A stretch of 64,000 nucleotides of DNA, taken from contig CANMOZ010000001.1 of assembly GCA_947499545.1 (NCBI GenBank), forward strand, positions 124,001-188,000, given 5' to 3'. How positions within the stretch are numbered: the first letter of the stretch is position 1; every line of letters begins with the position of its first letter. The notes below the pieces were generated by a model, which saw nothing but the letters and a program-made list of their open reading frames with translations, had not been told where the DNA came from and did no database searches. The stretch comes from an uncultured Saccharospirillaceae bacterium. GTDB taxonomy: Bacteria; Pseudomonadota; Gammaproteobacteria; Pseudomonadales; Oceanobacteraceae. Both the position numbers and the translations under genes were made by a program. Positions 17,315 to 26,928 of the stretch are shown here, in pieces.

Positions 17315-18604
17315 TTGAACGATGTACCAATAAGCATTCTGTTTGCTATTTTATTCGCGCTGCTGGTGTGCTCCGCATTTTTCTCAAGTTCTGAAACCGG
17401 CATGATGGCGCTCAATCGCTATCGCCTCAGACACCTAGTCAAAAAGGGGCACAAAGGCGCCCGGCGAGCGGCTGAGCTGCTGGATCGACCTGACCGACTG
17501 ATCGGCGTCATTCTAACAGGCAACAACCTGGTTAACTTCGCAGCCGCTTCTATCTCGACCATTCTGGCTCAACGGATTTGGCACCAAAATCCTGAATTAG
17601 GCATCACCATCATGACCATCACCTTTACGATGATCGTGCTGATCTTTGCAGAATTAACGCCTAAAACTTTGGCGGCTACCCATCCAGAGAAAGTCGCTTT
17701 TACCGCCTCTTACTTGCTCAAGTTTTTGCAGTGGGCTCTGTCACCTTTTGTATTAATCGTTAACACCATTTCAAACGGGCTTTTGCGACTAATGAATGTC
17801 AACGTTAATGACGCAGGCAAAGATCACTTAAGTCGAGAAGAGTTAAGAACCCTGGTGCATGAAGCCGGCGGGATGATTCCTAAACGCCACCAACACATGC
17901 TGCTTGGCATTTTGGACCTTGAGCGAGTCACCGTAAACGACATCATTGTCCCAAAACACGATGTCATTGGCATTGATCTAGATGACGAATGGAGTAGTAT
18001 CCTCGAAACACTGAGAACCAGCCAACACACAAGACTGCCGGTGTATAAAGGGGGTCTTAATCACGTTATTGGGGTATTGCATTTAAGAAGTGTTGCTCGC
18101 TTACTGGGCAAAGAAGATTTCACCAAAGCCGAGTTGCTTCAAGAGACACGAGAGCCCTATTACATCCCAGAAAACACACCTCTACACACCCAGCTGTACA
18201 ACTTTCAACGAGAGCAACGGCGTTTTGCTTTGGTTGTCGATGAGTATGGTGACATTCAAGGCATCGCAACATTAGAAGATATTCTTGAAGAAATTGTTGG
18301 CGAATTTACCACCGATATGGCGGCAGCCAGTCGCGATATTCACCCTCAAGCGGATGGCAGTTACATCATTAACGGTACCTGTGCCATTCGAGACATCAAC
18401 AAAGCCTTGGGGTGGGATCTTCCGACCAGTGGTCCCAAAACCTTCAATGGCTTAGTGATTGAGATTCTTGAACACATCCCCGATTCCAATGTGTGCCTGA
18501 AAATCAAAGAACGCTACCTCGTTGAAATCATCAAAATCAATGAGAATACTGTTAAGTCAGCGAAAGTTAGACGAGTCGGTAAATCTAAATCCAGAGGCAA
18601 CTGA
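17315..18604 (+). CDS. yfjD: HlyC/CorC (CNNM) family transporter YfjD
   Basis: 429 aa: CNNM/DUF21 transmembrane domain (about 1-190, with SSSETGMMALNRYRLRHL and GNNLVNFAAASISTILA), two CBS domains (about 205-325, IIVPKHDVIGIDLDD and RLPVYKGGLNHVIGVLHLR), and a C-terminal CorC_HlyC domain (about 340-425). The sequence DEYGDIQGIATLEDILEEIVGE is diagnostic of the family. Members are linked to Mg2+ or Co2+ homeostasis. It starts with TTG, with AAAGGG eight bases upstream; no ATG exists before the first membrane helix. Likely co-transcribed with ypjD. Confidence 0.88.
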   Translation: MNDVPISILFAILFALLVCSAFFSSSETGMMALNRYRLRHLVKKGHKGARRAAELLDRPDRLIGVILTGNNLVNFAAASISTILAQRIWHQNPELGITIMTITFTMIVLIFAELTPKTLAATHPEKVAFTASYLLKFLQWALSPFVLIVNTISNGLLRLMNVNVNDAGKDHLSREELRTLVHEAGGMIPKRHQHMLLGILDLERVTVNDIIVPKHDVIGIDLDDEWSSILETLRTSQHTRLPVYKGGLNHVIGVLHLRSVARLLGKEDFTKAELLQETREPYYIPENTPLHTQLYNFQREQRRFALVVDEYGDIQGIATLEDILEEIVGEFTTDMAAASRDIHPQADGSYIINGTCAIRDINKALGWDLPTSGPKTFNGLVIEILEHIPDSNVCLKIKERYLVEIIKINENTVKSAKVRRVGKSKSRGN

Positions 18605-18627
18605 TTCAGCCCTCCCCAACTCAGTTA

Positions 18628-19215
18628 TCAGATAATGGTTTCTGCGTTGGTTTTGGGTTTAACAGGAATTCTGGTATTAAAGACTGAGTTTAGAAATTCA
18701 GCGATAATGCAGGCTGTCACGCCCCATATTTTGTGCCCTTCGTATTCCCATCTTGGCAACAACCATTGGTTGATAGCATCTTCCTTCGGTGTAACGTCTA
18801 TAAAGAAGGAAAGGGGCACCTGAAACATTTGAGTCATCTCTTTCCCGTCGGGTTCCAAATGCAGCCTAGAGGGTACAATCCCAACGACAGGCGTTACCAC
18901 AAACCCCCAACGAGACACCACTGTGTGGGAATACCCTTGAACTCTTACTGCTTGAGGGTTAAGACCGGCCTCTTCTTGTGCTTCTCTAAGTGCCGTTTGC
19001 ATGAGCGAATCATCGCTTGGGTCGCGCTTACCTCCGAGTAACGCAACCTCTCCTTTATGCGTCGGCAGGTTATTTGAGCGCACACCCAACCACAACTTTG
19101 GATTCTCGGGTTCATCCGTCAACGCCAATAGCACGGCAGCTTCAACTAAATCTACCTGTATGTTTCTTCGATTTTTTAACGGGAAGCCTTGCTCAATACT
19201 TGTAAGCACACACAC
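18628..19215 (-). CDS. NUDIX hydrolase, CoA pyrophosphatase type (NudL-like)
   Basis: 195 aa. The NUDIX box LGGKRDPSDDSLMQTALREAQEEAGL follows the UPF0035-type signature LWLGVRSNNLPTHKGEVALLGGK, which marks coenzyme A diphosphatases (NudL/YeaB). The catalytic REAQEEAGL is intact and the Glu of the first half-motif is Asp, as often in this subfamily. It likely cleaves CoA or derivatives to phosphopantetheine and 3',5'-ADP. Convergent with yfjD, 23 bp between stops. The ATG start is the furthest upstream; a few residues at the N-terminus may be non-coding. Confidence 0.8.
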   Translation of the reverse strand: MCVLTSIEQGFPLKNRRNIQVDLVEAAVLLALTDEPENPKLWLGVRSNNLPTHKGEVALLGGKRDPSDDSLMQTALREAQEEAGLNPQAVRVQGYSHTVVSRWGFVVTPVVGIVPSRLHLEPDGKEMTQMFQVPLSFFIDVTPKEDAINQWLLPRWEYEGHKIWGVTACIIAEFLNSVFNTRIPVKPKTNAETII

Positions 19216-19503
19216 TCTCCTGCTGCATAAATCTCAAATACCCAGTGGTTTTAAACCCAGTACCACGATCTATAAGTATCATAGTGCTCCGAACACCCAG
19301 AATCTCGCAATCTTTATACCTCTTTAACCGAGCAAATGAATACTTATTAGACACCTTTGCTCTATGGATATTCAGCGAATAAAGGGAGTGTTAAAGTCTC
19401 GCCTTTTGTTCTAAGCAGCGCCAGGAAATGCCGTCTTGATCACGGTATCCAGTGGACGCCTGGTTAAAAATTAACCATCTTTACAGTGTCAGGGTAGTAA
19501 GAG

Positions 19504-19872
19504 ATGTCCAAACCATTGCCAAGTTTTGATGAGCTAGTTAAGTTAGCGCAAACAGACCCGGAAGCCTTTGAAAAACTCAGAAAGAGCCATGTTGAGGACC
19601 TCATAGAGTCAGCACCTGAGCACACTCAGCGCCGCTTAAAAGGTCTTCAGTTTCAAGTTGATATGATTCGTCGCCGTTCTAAGAACCCTATGGGAGCTTG
19701 CGTGGAAATCTCTAAGATGATGTACGATTCCCTTTACCACCTCCGTGAAACCATCAAGGAAAGCGAGTCAGGTGCCCCCTTCCAGTTCCAAAAAATGAAG
19801 GTGGAAGAAGACAAGCAGTCAGCCAGTGTACTGTCTCTTTGCGAAAAACGCAGCGAGCTAGCCGAAGTCTGA
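19504..19872 (+). CDS. DUF3135 domain protein
   Basis: 122 aa, cytoplasmic, mostly helical and charged. It matches the DUF3135 family layout: LPSFDELVKLAQTDPEAFEKLR at the N-terminus, a central RRLKGLQFQVDMIRRRSKNPMGACVEISKMMYDSLYHLRE and a variable C-terminus. The family is common in marine gammaproteobacteria, and no function is known. It is monocistronic, with intergenic space on both sides and a hairpin after the stop. Confidence 0.75.
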   Translation: MSKPLPSFDELVKLAQTDPEAFEKLRKSHVEDLIESAPEHTQRRLKGLQFQVDMIRRRSKNPMGACVEISKMMYDSLYHLRETIKESESGAPFQFQKMKVEEDKQSASVLSLCEKRSELAEV

Positions 19873-19880
19873 GTCGTTAC

Positions 19881-19908
19881 GAGCCCCAAACCCCTGATAC
19901 TGGGGCTC
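19881..19908 (+). terminator. Hairpin after the DUF3135 gene
   Basis: GAGCCCCA (19881-19888) pairs with TGGGGCTC (19901-19908) around a 12-nt loop, 8 bp after the stop. GC-rich stem with a short, poor T tract. Confidence 0.55.
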
Positions 19909-20102
19909 TAGTTGATATCGCGCTCTCCTCCAACATTGCCTACTCAAAATACCACCAAGACAACTTCTACTCTCCTACTTACTGCTGTTGACGGACATTG
20001 GATCACCTGCCTCCTCACTTTTTGCAGATGTTCTTGTATTGCAGGCCTCTCGTAGAAATTAGCGTACACTGGAACTAAGCGGTTACTAGAAGAGTACAGG
20101 TT

Positions 20103-20765
20103 TTGCACCTTAACCCTCAGCCAAATTTTTGCCTACATTGCGGTAACGCTTTGAGTTTTGGCCTTCCTGATGGCGATTCTCATCCACGTCATCATTGCGC
20201 TACCTGTGGATACATTCATTACATCAACCCGAAACCCATTGCCGGTACCCTGCCCATTTACCAAGGGAAAATACTGCTTTGCAAAAGAGCCATTCACCCT
20301 CAACGAGGGCTATGGACACTACCTGCAGGATTTATGGAATCAGAAGAAACCGTCGAAGCGGCTGCTAAACGCGAAACCTGGGAAGAAGCAAGAGCCAAGG
20401 TCAACTTAGTTCAACCAATAGCAACCATTTCGGCTCCGCACATCGATCAAATACATCATTTTTTCTTAGCCATGATTACCAATGACGATTTTAAACCCGG
20501 TCCTGAGAGTCAGGCTGTTCAATTAGTTGAATACAACGATATTAATTGGGATCAGCTGGCTTTTTCCACGATTTACTTAACCTTGAATCACTTCTTCTCC
20601 GAGTTAACTCGATGCAACTTACAATTAGATGAACTCATGCATTCAAAAGACTGGTACTTAAAACCCCTCAGTCAAACCATTCCTGATCATTTAAGAAAGC
20701 ACTATTTAGTCTCAAAGGGCACAGACATAAAAACGCCTCCAAATGCATCGGTATCAGGTACCTAA
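20103..20765 (+). CDS. NUDIX hydrolase with N-terminal zinc ribbon
   Basis: 220 aa. A four-cysteine zinc ribbon (CLHCG ... CATCG, about residues 10-37) precedes a NUDIX domain whose box reads GFMESEETVEAAAKRETWEEARAKV, with REUxEE as RETWEEA. This architecture resembles NADH pyrophosphatase-like and ADP-ribose pyrophosphatase-like proteins; the substrate is unknown. The start is TTG at 20103, which keeps both ribbon CxxC motifs; the ribosome-binding site is weak. Its stop overlaps the stop of the convergent NIF3-like gene by four bases. Confidence 0.75.
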   Translation: MHLNPQPNFCLHCGNALSFGLPDGDSHPRHHCATCGYIHYINPKPIAGTLPIYQGKILLCKRAIHPQRGLWTLPAGFMESEETVEAAAKRETWEEARAKVNLVQPIATISAPHIDQIHHFFLAMITNDDFKPGPESQAVQLVEYNDINWDQLAFSTIYLTLNHFFSELTRCNLQLDELMHSKDWYLKPLSQTIPDHLRKHYLVSKGTDIKTPPNASVSGT

Positions 20766-21085
20766 CCCAGCTCGGAAAGAACAACAGTCTGATACACATC
20801 AAAAGCGGGTTCTTCATAAGGGTGGCTGCTTCTTAAAGCTTTGATCACCTGAGGTAAGCAATCCGTTTCACAAACCATTTCAACTTTATATTCTTCCACT
20901 TGCTCTATTTTTCCATGTTCACCTATATGAGGTGAGCTGCCCGCTAAGGGTCTAAACTGTCCCTTTCCAAGGGTTTCCCAGGCGCAGGCTTCATATAAAC
21001 CTATTCGCCCCGCTCCAGCTGCAAACATGGCTTCTTTAACAATGTCTAAATGGGTTGTTGGGATATAGACGTTAATGCGGTACAT
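20762..21085 (-). CDS. NIF3/YqfO-type small protein (CutA-like fold)
   Basis: 107 aa matching the stand-alone insert domain of NIF3-like proteins: MYRINVYIPTTHLDIVKEAMFAAGAGRIGLYEACAW, GKGQFRPLAGSSPHIG, EEYKVEMVCE and SSHPYEEPAFDVYQ. Such single-domain proteins are widespread with no assigned reaction. The frame is open to 21163, but the ATG at 21085 has AAGGA six bases upstream and matches the family N-terminus. It follows the YkgJ-like gene by 53 bp on the same strand. Confidence 0.8.
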   Translation of the reverse strand: MYRINVYIPTTHLDIVKEAMFAAGAGRIGLYEACAWETLGKGQFRPLAGSSPHIGEHGKIEQVEEYKVEMVCETDCLPQVIKALRSSHPYEEPAFDVYQTVVLSELG

Positions 21086-21138
21086 AGTATTCCTTAACTT
21101 TATTATTGCGAATCCGTTAAAGCCATGGTCAATCAATA

Positions 21139-21399
21139 TTAAGACGACATATTTTCCAACCATATCAGCTGTGTCATCGCTTCATCGCGATTATCCCCGC
21201 ACACATCCTCGCTGGCTTTAAACTCAGAACAGACCGCAGGCCTTGATGGATCTCCAAATATTTGACACCGATTTTCAACAGACAAATGCACACAGGGTAC
21301 ACCTGCAGGCTTACCCTCAGGCATACCTGGGATTGGAGAGCTGATGGAGGGTGCAGTACAGCAAGCACCACAGCCCATACGACACATCATATAAAACAT
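21139..21399 (-). CDS. YkgJ-like cysteine cluster protein (UPF0153 type)
   Basis: 86 aa with the Cys pattern CxxxCGACC near the N-terminus and later C-x(2)-H and C-x-(IF)-x(6)-RPxxC motifs, as in zinc or iron-sulfur binding YkgJ/UPF0153 proteins. The visible [23 protein letters not shown] is diagnostic. The function is unknown; it may be metal binding. Methionines at residues 4, 5 and 8 are alternative starts. It is probably co-transcribed with the downstream NIF3-like gene. Confidence 0.75.
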   Translation of the reverse strand: MFYMMCRMGCGACCTAPSISSPIPGMPEGKPAGVPCVHLSVENRCQIFGDPSRPAVCSEFKASEDVCGDNRDEAMTQLIWLENMSS

Positions 21400-21543
21400 C
21401 TCAAATGGAATAGAAGGGCCTTTTATGTGAGGAGTGTATGAAAAACCAACTTATGGAAGCAACCACTGAGGCAACTCGGATTTAGAGCGAACGGGTGTTT
21501 CGATGCTGACACCTGAAGTAAACCTTTGCTTTTGTATAGTCTT

Positions 21544-21894
21544 TTAGGGAATACCATGAGTACGAATCAATGTAAGCATACTTTTATTATAACGAGTTGC
21601 GTAACGTTCAATGGTAATGGCCTGATCAATGGGTAAAGGTGTCGGATCGTAGGCTGCCCATTCATTCATTAATCGGACCTTAATACGTTCATTTTTGACC
21701 CAAGTTCTTTCAGATGCATTCAATCCTGGTAACCTAACCTTCTGATCTTTTAAGACGCCCGCGAATTGAATCCTTCCAGACTTATACGCATCTTTAGCAT
21801 CAAGCACCGGGGCTTGATATCGGCCTGGATTAAAGTAATCAATACTCCATGAAGACAAACTGAAAACCAGGATCAAAAGCCAACCAAAACGCAT
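21544..21894 (-). CDS. Hypothetical exported protein
   Basis: 116 aa. The N-terminus (MRFGWLLILVFSLSSWSID) is a likely signal peptide or single anchor. The mature part is short, basic and without cysteines, rich in charged and Asn/Arg residues, with no family recognised. A weak GAG eight bases before the ATG supports the start. It is isolated between the YkgJ-like gene and the efflux pair. Confidence 0.5.
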   Translation of the reverse strand: MRFGWLLILVFSLSSWSIDYFNPGRYQAPVLDAKDAYKSGRIQFAGVLKDQKVRLPGLNASERTWVKNERIKVRLMNEWAAYDPTPLPIDQAITIERYATRYNKSMLTLIRTHGIP

Positions 21895-22221
21895 AATTCA
21901 CACTCTGGCATCAACGCTTGCAAGTATGACTCAAACCTTGTCAGTTCGTGCCATTTCGTAACAAAAGATAACAGACTGATGTCTTTTTTGGAGGAGAAAG
22001 TGAACCTTCATTGACAACATGCGTATAAGTGGGTTGTACTGTTTCGGTGACACAAAGGTTCAATCCCCTGATAAACCTCAGAAATAATTACAATCGCTCC
22101 CCATCAAGCACGTGCCTGGTTAAAGCACATTCTTGGGTTTGGGTGGATGAAATCCCATTGTCACCAAATGATTTCTGCACCTGCCGGTCGTTGGACCTAG
22201 CTCGGTATTGAGAGGCTTTCC
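21895..22221. other. Intergenic region upstream of the RND efflux pair
   Basis: 327 bp between divergent genes. A TTGACA hexamer at 22011-22016 with a 17-bp spacer to a poor -10 (TTGTAC, 22034-22039) is the only promoter-like element seen. No convincing small gene, operator palindrome or repeat was found; no marR/tetR-type regulator adjoins the pump. Confidence 0.4.
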
Positions 22222-23370
22222 ATGAGTAAAACTCGACGTGTGCTTATAACCCTAGTCGTCGTCATTTTTTTGGGCTCAGTGATTGGGTTTAATGTATTTA
22301 AAAACCATATGATGGGGCAATACTTTGCCAATATGCCTCCCCCCGAATTCCCTGTTACCACGCAAAGGGTTGAGACCAGCACATGGAAACCAACGCTCTC
22401 TGCTTTCGGTTTTATCGAACCCTATCAAGGCGTGACGTTGGCAACGGAAGCCGGTGGGACCATTCAATCCATTCAATTCGAATCAGGGCAAAAAATCAAA
22501 AAAGGGGATTTATTATTGTCTTTAGATTCCACCGTTGAAAAAGCTAACTTAGAAGCACAAGAAGCAAGACTCCCTGCAAGAGAGCGTAAAATGAAACGTG
22601 TTTTGCGTCTCTTTAGAGAAAACTCAATTTCTGAAGATCAAAAAGATGAAGCTGTTGCCGAATACCTAGCGTTAAAGAGTGAGGTTGCTTCTTTAAAAGC
22701 CACCATCGCTCGACGTGAACTCGTTGCGCCTTTTTCGGGTGTTGTGGGTCTTCGCAATGTGTTTTTAGGGCAGTATTTAAATGCAGGTCATGAAGTGGTG
22801 CAGCTAGAAGACGTGAGCACTATGCGCATTCGATTTTCAATTGCGCAAACCGATTTATCAAAAATATACGTTGATCAACCCTTAGAAATTAACGTGGATG
22901 CTTATCCTGAAACCGGCTTTAAAGGTCAGATTACGGCGATTGAGCCAGCGGTGAATTCGCAATCGGGTGTTGTTGAAGTGCAAGCCGATATTCCAAATGA
23001 TCAACAAGTCCTTCGATCTGGAATGTTTGCAAGAATAAATATCTTATTACCTGAAGTAAAAAACCAGGTCATCATTCCACAATCCGCTATACAGTTTAAC
23101 CTTTATGGAGAAACGTTATTTGTCGTCAAACCTCGTGACGATGAAACGCAAATTAAAAAAGGGGAAAAAGAGGCTAAGCCTGCCCTCAAAGCCGAACAGG
23201 TCAGTATCAAAGTGAAAGCGCGTCGAGGGAACTTAGCTTGGATTGAATCCGGTTTGCAACCGGGAGATACCATTGTGACATCAGGCCAAGTACGTTTGTC
23301 AAATGGAAGTCATGTACATGAGGTGAACACTGAAGCACTCAACCCAACGGCTTCTGTTCCTGCACTTTAA
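22222..23370 (+). CDS. RND efflux periplasmic adaptor (membrane fusion protein)
   Basis: 382 aa. N-terminal anchor (about 5-27), then split barrel-sandwich lipoyl halves around a short coiled hairpin: GVTLATEAGGTIQSIQFESGQKIKKGDLLLSLD and VAPFSGVVGLRNVFLGQYL. A beta-barrel with MRIRFSIAQTDLSKIYVDQPLEI and a membrane-proximal domain (VIIPQSAIQFNLYGETLFVV) follow. The adaptor links the inner-membrane pump to an outer-membrane channel of TolC/OprM type, which is not encoded nearby. GAGAGG six bases before the ATG fixes the start. The pump gene follows after 83 bp. Confidence 0.92.
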   Translation: MSKTRRVLITLVVVIFLGSVIGFNVFKNHMMGQYFANMPPPEFPVTTQRVETSTWKPTLSAFGFIEPYQGVTLATEAGGTIQSIQFESGQKIKKGDLLLSLDSTVEKANLEAQEARLPARERKMKRVLRLFRENSISEDQKDEAVAEYLALKSEVASLKATIARRELVAPFSGVVGLRNVFLGQYLNAGHEVVQLEDVSTMRIRFSIAQTDLSKIYVDQPLEINVDAYPETGFKGQITAIEPAVNSQSGVVEVQADIPNDQQVLRSGMFARINILLPEVKNQVIIPQSAIQFNLYGETLFVVKPRDDETQIKKGEKEAKPALKAEQVSIKVKARRGNLAWIESGLQPGDTIVTSGQVRLSNGSHVHEVNTEALNPTASVPAL

Positions 23371-23453
23371 CGAGGCAATGAGCCCTTAAACCTAAACAAG
23401 GGCTCTATAGAATGGTTCGCTTAGCATTTATATTTTCCATGCAAGGATAGAAT

Positions 23454-26400
23454 ATGAAGTTTACCGACATGTTTATCCGCAGACCGGTGGTTGCTCTTGC
23501 CATCAGTTTGTTGATTTTGTTAATAGGGGGCGAATCACTGCGTGACATGCAGGTTCGTGAATACCCCGAAGTTACTCACTCCGTTATTCAAGTGAATACA
23601 TCTTATTATGGAGCCAGCCCCGAATTAATTCAGGGGTTTATCACTCAACCACTTGAGCAAGCCATTGCACAAGCCGATAACGTAGAGTATATCTCCTCAA
23701 GCAGTTCATTGGGTGTTTCTAGTATTCAGGCAACCATGAAACTCAATACTGACCCCAACGCAGCCTTGGCGGATATTCTCTCTCAGGTGAATTCAGTTCG
23801 CTCCCAATTGCCTTCTGAAGCCGAAGACCCTTCTGTTGGTTTATCAACAGGAGGTGGCACAGCGGTCATTTATATTTCATTCACCAGTGATACATTAAAT
23901 TCCAGCCAAATTACCGATTATTTAGATCGGGTCGTAAAACCCCAGTTCTTTACGATTTCCGGGGTTGCGAAGGTGAATTTGTATGGCGGTATTGAATTTG
24001 GACTTCGCGTATGGGTCGACCCCCAACGTATGGCGGCTTACAACCTGACGTCCTCTGATGTCAGTAATGCGATGCGGGCCAACAACTTCCAGTCAGCGCC
24101 AGGTAGAGTCGTTGGCATGTTTACCCAGTTCAATGTCGAAGCCAACACACAAGCCAATTCCGTTGAATCATTGGAAAATATTGTTGTTGCTACTCGAGAC
24201 CAGCAAGTCGTGCGTTTGAAAGACATTGCCAAAGTAACGTTAGAAAAAAGTCGAGACAGTTATCGCGCACTTGCCAATGGCGAAAACTCTGTGGTGGTTG
24301 CTATCGACCCTTCTCCCAGCGCCAACCCTTTGGATATCACGGCTGAAGTTAGAAAAATGCTACCGGATATTCAAAACCAAATGCCGGACACCATTTCTTT
24401 TCGAGTCCTTTACGATGCGACAGAAGCCATTGAAGAATCCATCAATGAAGTCGTTAAAACCATTTTTGAAGCGACATTAATCGTGCTCATTGTGATTACC
24501 CTCTTTTTAGGAAATTTAAGGGCCGTTGTAATTCCTGTGATCACTATTCCATTATCGCTAATAGGCGTTGCGGCTTTAATGACAGGTTTTGGGTTTACGA
24601 TCAATCTGATGACATTGCTGGCCATGGTCTTAGCGATTGGTTTAGTCGTCGACGATGCCATTGTGGTGGTTGAGAATGTTGACCGCCACATTAAGCTAGG
24701 AAAACAACCGTATCAAGCGGCTATTATTGGTTCTCGTGAAATAGCCCTACCTGTTATCTCAATGACCCTAACATTGGCCGCTGTATACGCGCCCATTGCG
24801 CTTATGGGAGGGTTAACCGGCTCTCTCTTTAAAGAATTTGCATTGACATTGGCTGGCGCGGTGTTCGTTTCAGGGGTTGTAGCCTTAACCTTATCCCCTA
24901 TGATGTGTTCAAAATTACTTAAACCCCACACAAACCCCAGCCGATTTGAACAAGGGGTTGAAAATACCTTAGACAAATTAACGGCAGCTTATGCTCAGTG
25001 GTTAAACGGATTTTTTGCTCATCGTTACTGGGTACTGACATTAGCTATTATGGTATTTTTAAGTCTGCCCATGCTGTTTTCTTTTATCCCTCAAGAGTTG
25101 GCCCCTTCAGAAGATAAAGGTGGCTTTATGATGTTTGGTACCGCTCCGGCTACTGCCAACCTTGATAATATTGAAAACTTCATGAAAGAAGCCGGCAACA
25201 AAGCCGCTGCTCAAGAAGGCGTTAATGGCTGGTTGGCCTTTGCCGGGGTGCCTTCTTCGAATGGGGCTTTTGGTGTCGTCACGCTTGATCCTTGGAGCCA
25301 AAGAGAGCAATCCCAAAAAAGCATTATTGATCAAACCAGCAAAATGATTAAGGACATTTCAGGGGTTTCCTTATCAGCATTTCCTTTTCCTGAATTGCCT
25401 GGTGCCTCACAAGGCATGCCCATTCAATTGGTGATTACAACCCCAAATAGTTTTGAGAGTTTAATGGCCGTCACCGATGCCATTCACGAGAAAATGCGAG
25501 CCAGTCCTCGGTTTTTCATCACCCAATCGAATTTGGCTTTTGATACAGGAACGGTAAAACTCATCATCAATCGTGATAAAGCAGGCGCCTATGGGATAAC
25601 CATGAGCGACATTGCGAATACATTAAATGTGATGATGAGCGATTCCCAGGTCAACCGGGTCAGCATGAACGGACGAAGTTATGAAGTCATCAGTCAGGTT
25701 GAACGCGCTTTACGCTTAAACCCTGAGAGCATTTATGATTACTATGTACGCTCAGCTAAAGGCGATGCCGTTCCTCTAAAAGAACTCATCAGCTTTGAAC
25801 TTCTGGGGCAACCTCGTGTTCTCTCAACGTTTAATCAGCTCAACAGCGCAACGATTTCAGCAGTTGCAACACCTGGTGTGGCAATGGGTGATGCCATTAA
25901 AGAATTAGAAGCCTTTACAAAAGAAACCTTACCAAAAGGATTCCAACACGATTATCTGGGGGAGTCTAGACAGTTTATTACGGAGGGTAATGCGCTTTTC
26001 GAAACCTTTGCTCTTGCATTGGCTGTCATTTTCTTAGTGCTGGCAAGTCAATTTAACTCTCTTCGAGACCCATTAGTCATATTAGTGTCCGTCCCATTGG
26101 CAATATGCGGCGCTTTAGCTGTCATGGCTTGGGGGCTATCTTCATTAAACATCTACGCCCAAGTTGGATTGGTTACCCTGATCGGTCTCATCAGTAAACA
26201 TGGCATTCTGATTTGTGAGGTAGCAAAACATGGTCAATTGCAAGAAGGTAAATCTCGTATTGAAGCTGTCAAAGAAGCAGCACAAGTCAGGTTAAGACCC
26301 ATCTTAATGACAACCGCTGCTATGATAGCGGGCCTTATTCCATTGCTTTTTGCTACTGGAGCGGGTGCTAACAGCCGTTTCAGCATTGGTGTTGTCATCA

Positions 26401-26543
26401 TTGCTGGCTTGGCCATAGGTACTCTCTTTACTCTTTTTGTATTGCCGGTGATCTACACCTTTATTGCATCAGAGCATAAACCGCTTCCGGCAGAATTAGA
26501 TCATAAAGGTGATCAAATAGAGCCTCAACCAAGCACTCACTGA
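23454..26543 (+). CDS. RND multidrug efflux pump, HAE-1 family (MexI/AcrB-like)
   Basis: 1029 aa, the standard AcrB-type length, with twelve helices and two large periplasmic loops. Proton-relay residues are present: Asp400-Asp401 in IGLVVDDAIVVVENVDRH and Lys915 in LIGLISKHGILICEVA. Signatures at the start are FIRRPVVALAISLLILLIG and QVREYPEVTHSVIQVNTSYYGASPE. It uses the proton gradient to export drugs, dyes or metabolites. AAGGAT six bases before the ATG supports the start. It forms an operon with the adaptor; the outer-membrane partner must come from elsewhere. Substrates cannot be inferred. Confidence 0.94.
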   Translation: MKFTDMFIRRPVVALAISLLILLIGGESLRDMQVREYPEVTHSVIQVNTSYYGASPELIQGFITQPLEQAIAQADNVEYISSSSSLGVSSIQATMKLNTDPNAALADILSQVNSVRSQLPSEAEDPSVGLSTGGGTAVIYISFTSDTLNSSQITDYLDRVVKPQFFTISGVAKVNLYGGIEFGLRVWVDPQRMAAYNLTSSDVSNAMRANNFQSAPGRVVGMFTQFNVEANTQANSVESLENIVVATRDQQVVRLKDIAKVTLEKSRDSYRALANGENSVVVAIDPSPSANPLDITAEVRKMLPDIQNQMPDTISFRVLYDATEAIEESINEVVKTIFEATLIVLIVITLFLGNLRAVVIPVITIPLSLIGVAALMTGFGFTINLMTLLAMVLAIGLVVDDAIVVVENVDRHIKLGKQPYQAAIIGSREIALPVISMTLTLAAVYAPIALMGGLTGSLFKEFALTLAGAVFVSGVVALTLSPMMCSKLLKPHTNPSRFEQGVENTLDKLTAAYAQWLNGFFAHRYWVLTLAIMVFLSLPMLFSFIPQELAPSEDKGGFMMFGTAPATANLDNIENFMKEAGNKAAAQEGVNGWLAFAGVPSSNGAFGVVTLDPWSQREQSQKSIIDQTSKMIKDISGVSLSAFPFPELPGASQGMPIQLVITTPNSFESLMAVTDAIHEKMRASPRFFITQSNLAFDTGTVKLIINRDKAGAYGITMSDIANTLNVMMSDSQVNRVSMNGRSYEVISQVERALRLNPESIYDYYVRSAKGDAVPLKELISFELLGQPRVLSTFNQLNSATISAVATPGVAMGDAIKELEAFTKETLPKGFQHDYLGESRQFITEGNALFETFALALAVIFLVLASQFNSLRDPLVILVSVPLAICGALAVMAWGLSSLNIYAQVGLVTLIGLISKHGILICEVAKHGQLQEGKSRIEAVKEAAQVRLRPILMTTAAMIAGLIPLLFATGAGANSRFSIGVVIIAGLAIGTLFTLFVLPVIYTFIASEHKPLPAELDHKGDQIEPQPSTH

Positions 26544-26583
26544 CAACCTCTAGCTGTCGTTTGTGCTTTTACGATCAAATTAT

Positions 26584-26609
26584 GTTTAAAGGGCGCTTGC
26601 CCTTTAAAC
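26584..26609 (+). terminator. Strong hairpin terminator after the RND pump
   Basis: A perfect 11-bp stem, GTTTAAAGGGC (26584-26594) and GCCCTTTAAAC (26599-26609), with a GCTT loop, 41 bp after the pump stop. It is T-rich after the stem (TTTAAG) and A-rich before it, so it may work in both directions. Confidence 0.75.
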
Positions 26610-26928
26610 TTTAAGCTCAAGAATCAGCACACTCTCCCCTTCAGATCCCTCTTCACCAATAAAAAATAACTACCTTTCCTACTTAAAAAGCGTTAGTATG
26701 AATCGGTCAAGAACGCACCCTTTGAGCTCCACAACAAAAACGACAACACTCCGATAGCTCGATAAATCAGTTCCTAGGCTTATTGCTTGAATTGCATTTA
26801 TTGACGAGGGTTTCTTACAAACGCTCAATAAGTATCTCAGCACTTCGAACCTCGTCCGCTTCGAATCACTTATTGACACCATCACCTTTTTCATTCGTTT
26901 CTACTATCATGTAGGAGGTGTAAGCTAC
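26610..26928. other. Intergenic region upstream of rarD
   Basis: 319 bp without a supported gene. An open frame on the minus strand (26679-26894) has no ribosome-binding site or family resemblance and is treated as chance. A strong Shine-Dalgarno (TAGGAGG) lies just before rarD. Confidence 0.4.

Noticed and set aside
21438-21485. 15-codon frame [15 protein letters not shown] with GAGGAG in front
   Set aside because: The ribosome site is only about three bases from the ATG and the product is too short to support; no homologue recognised.
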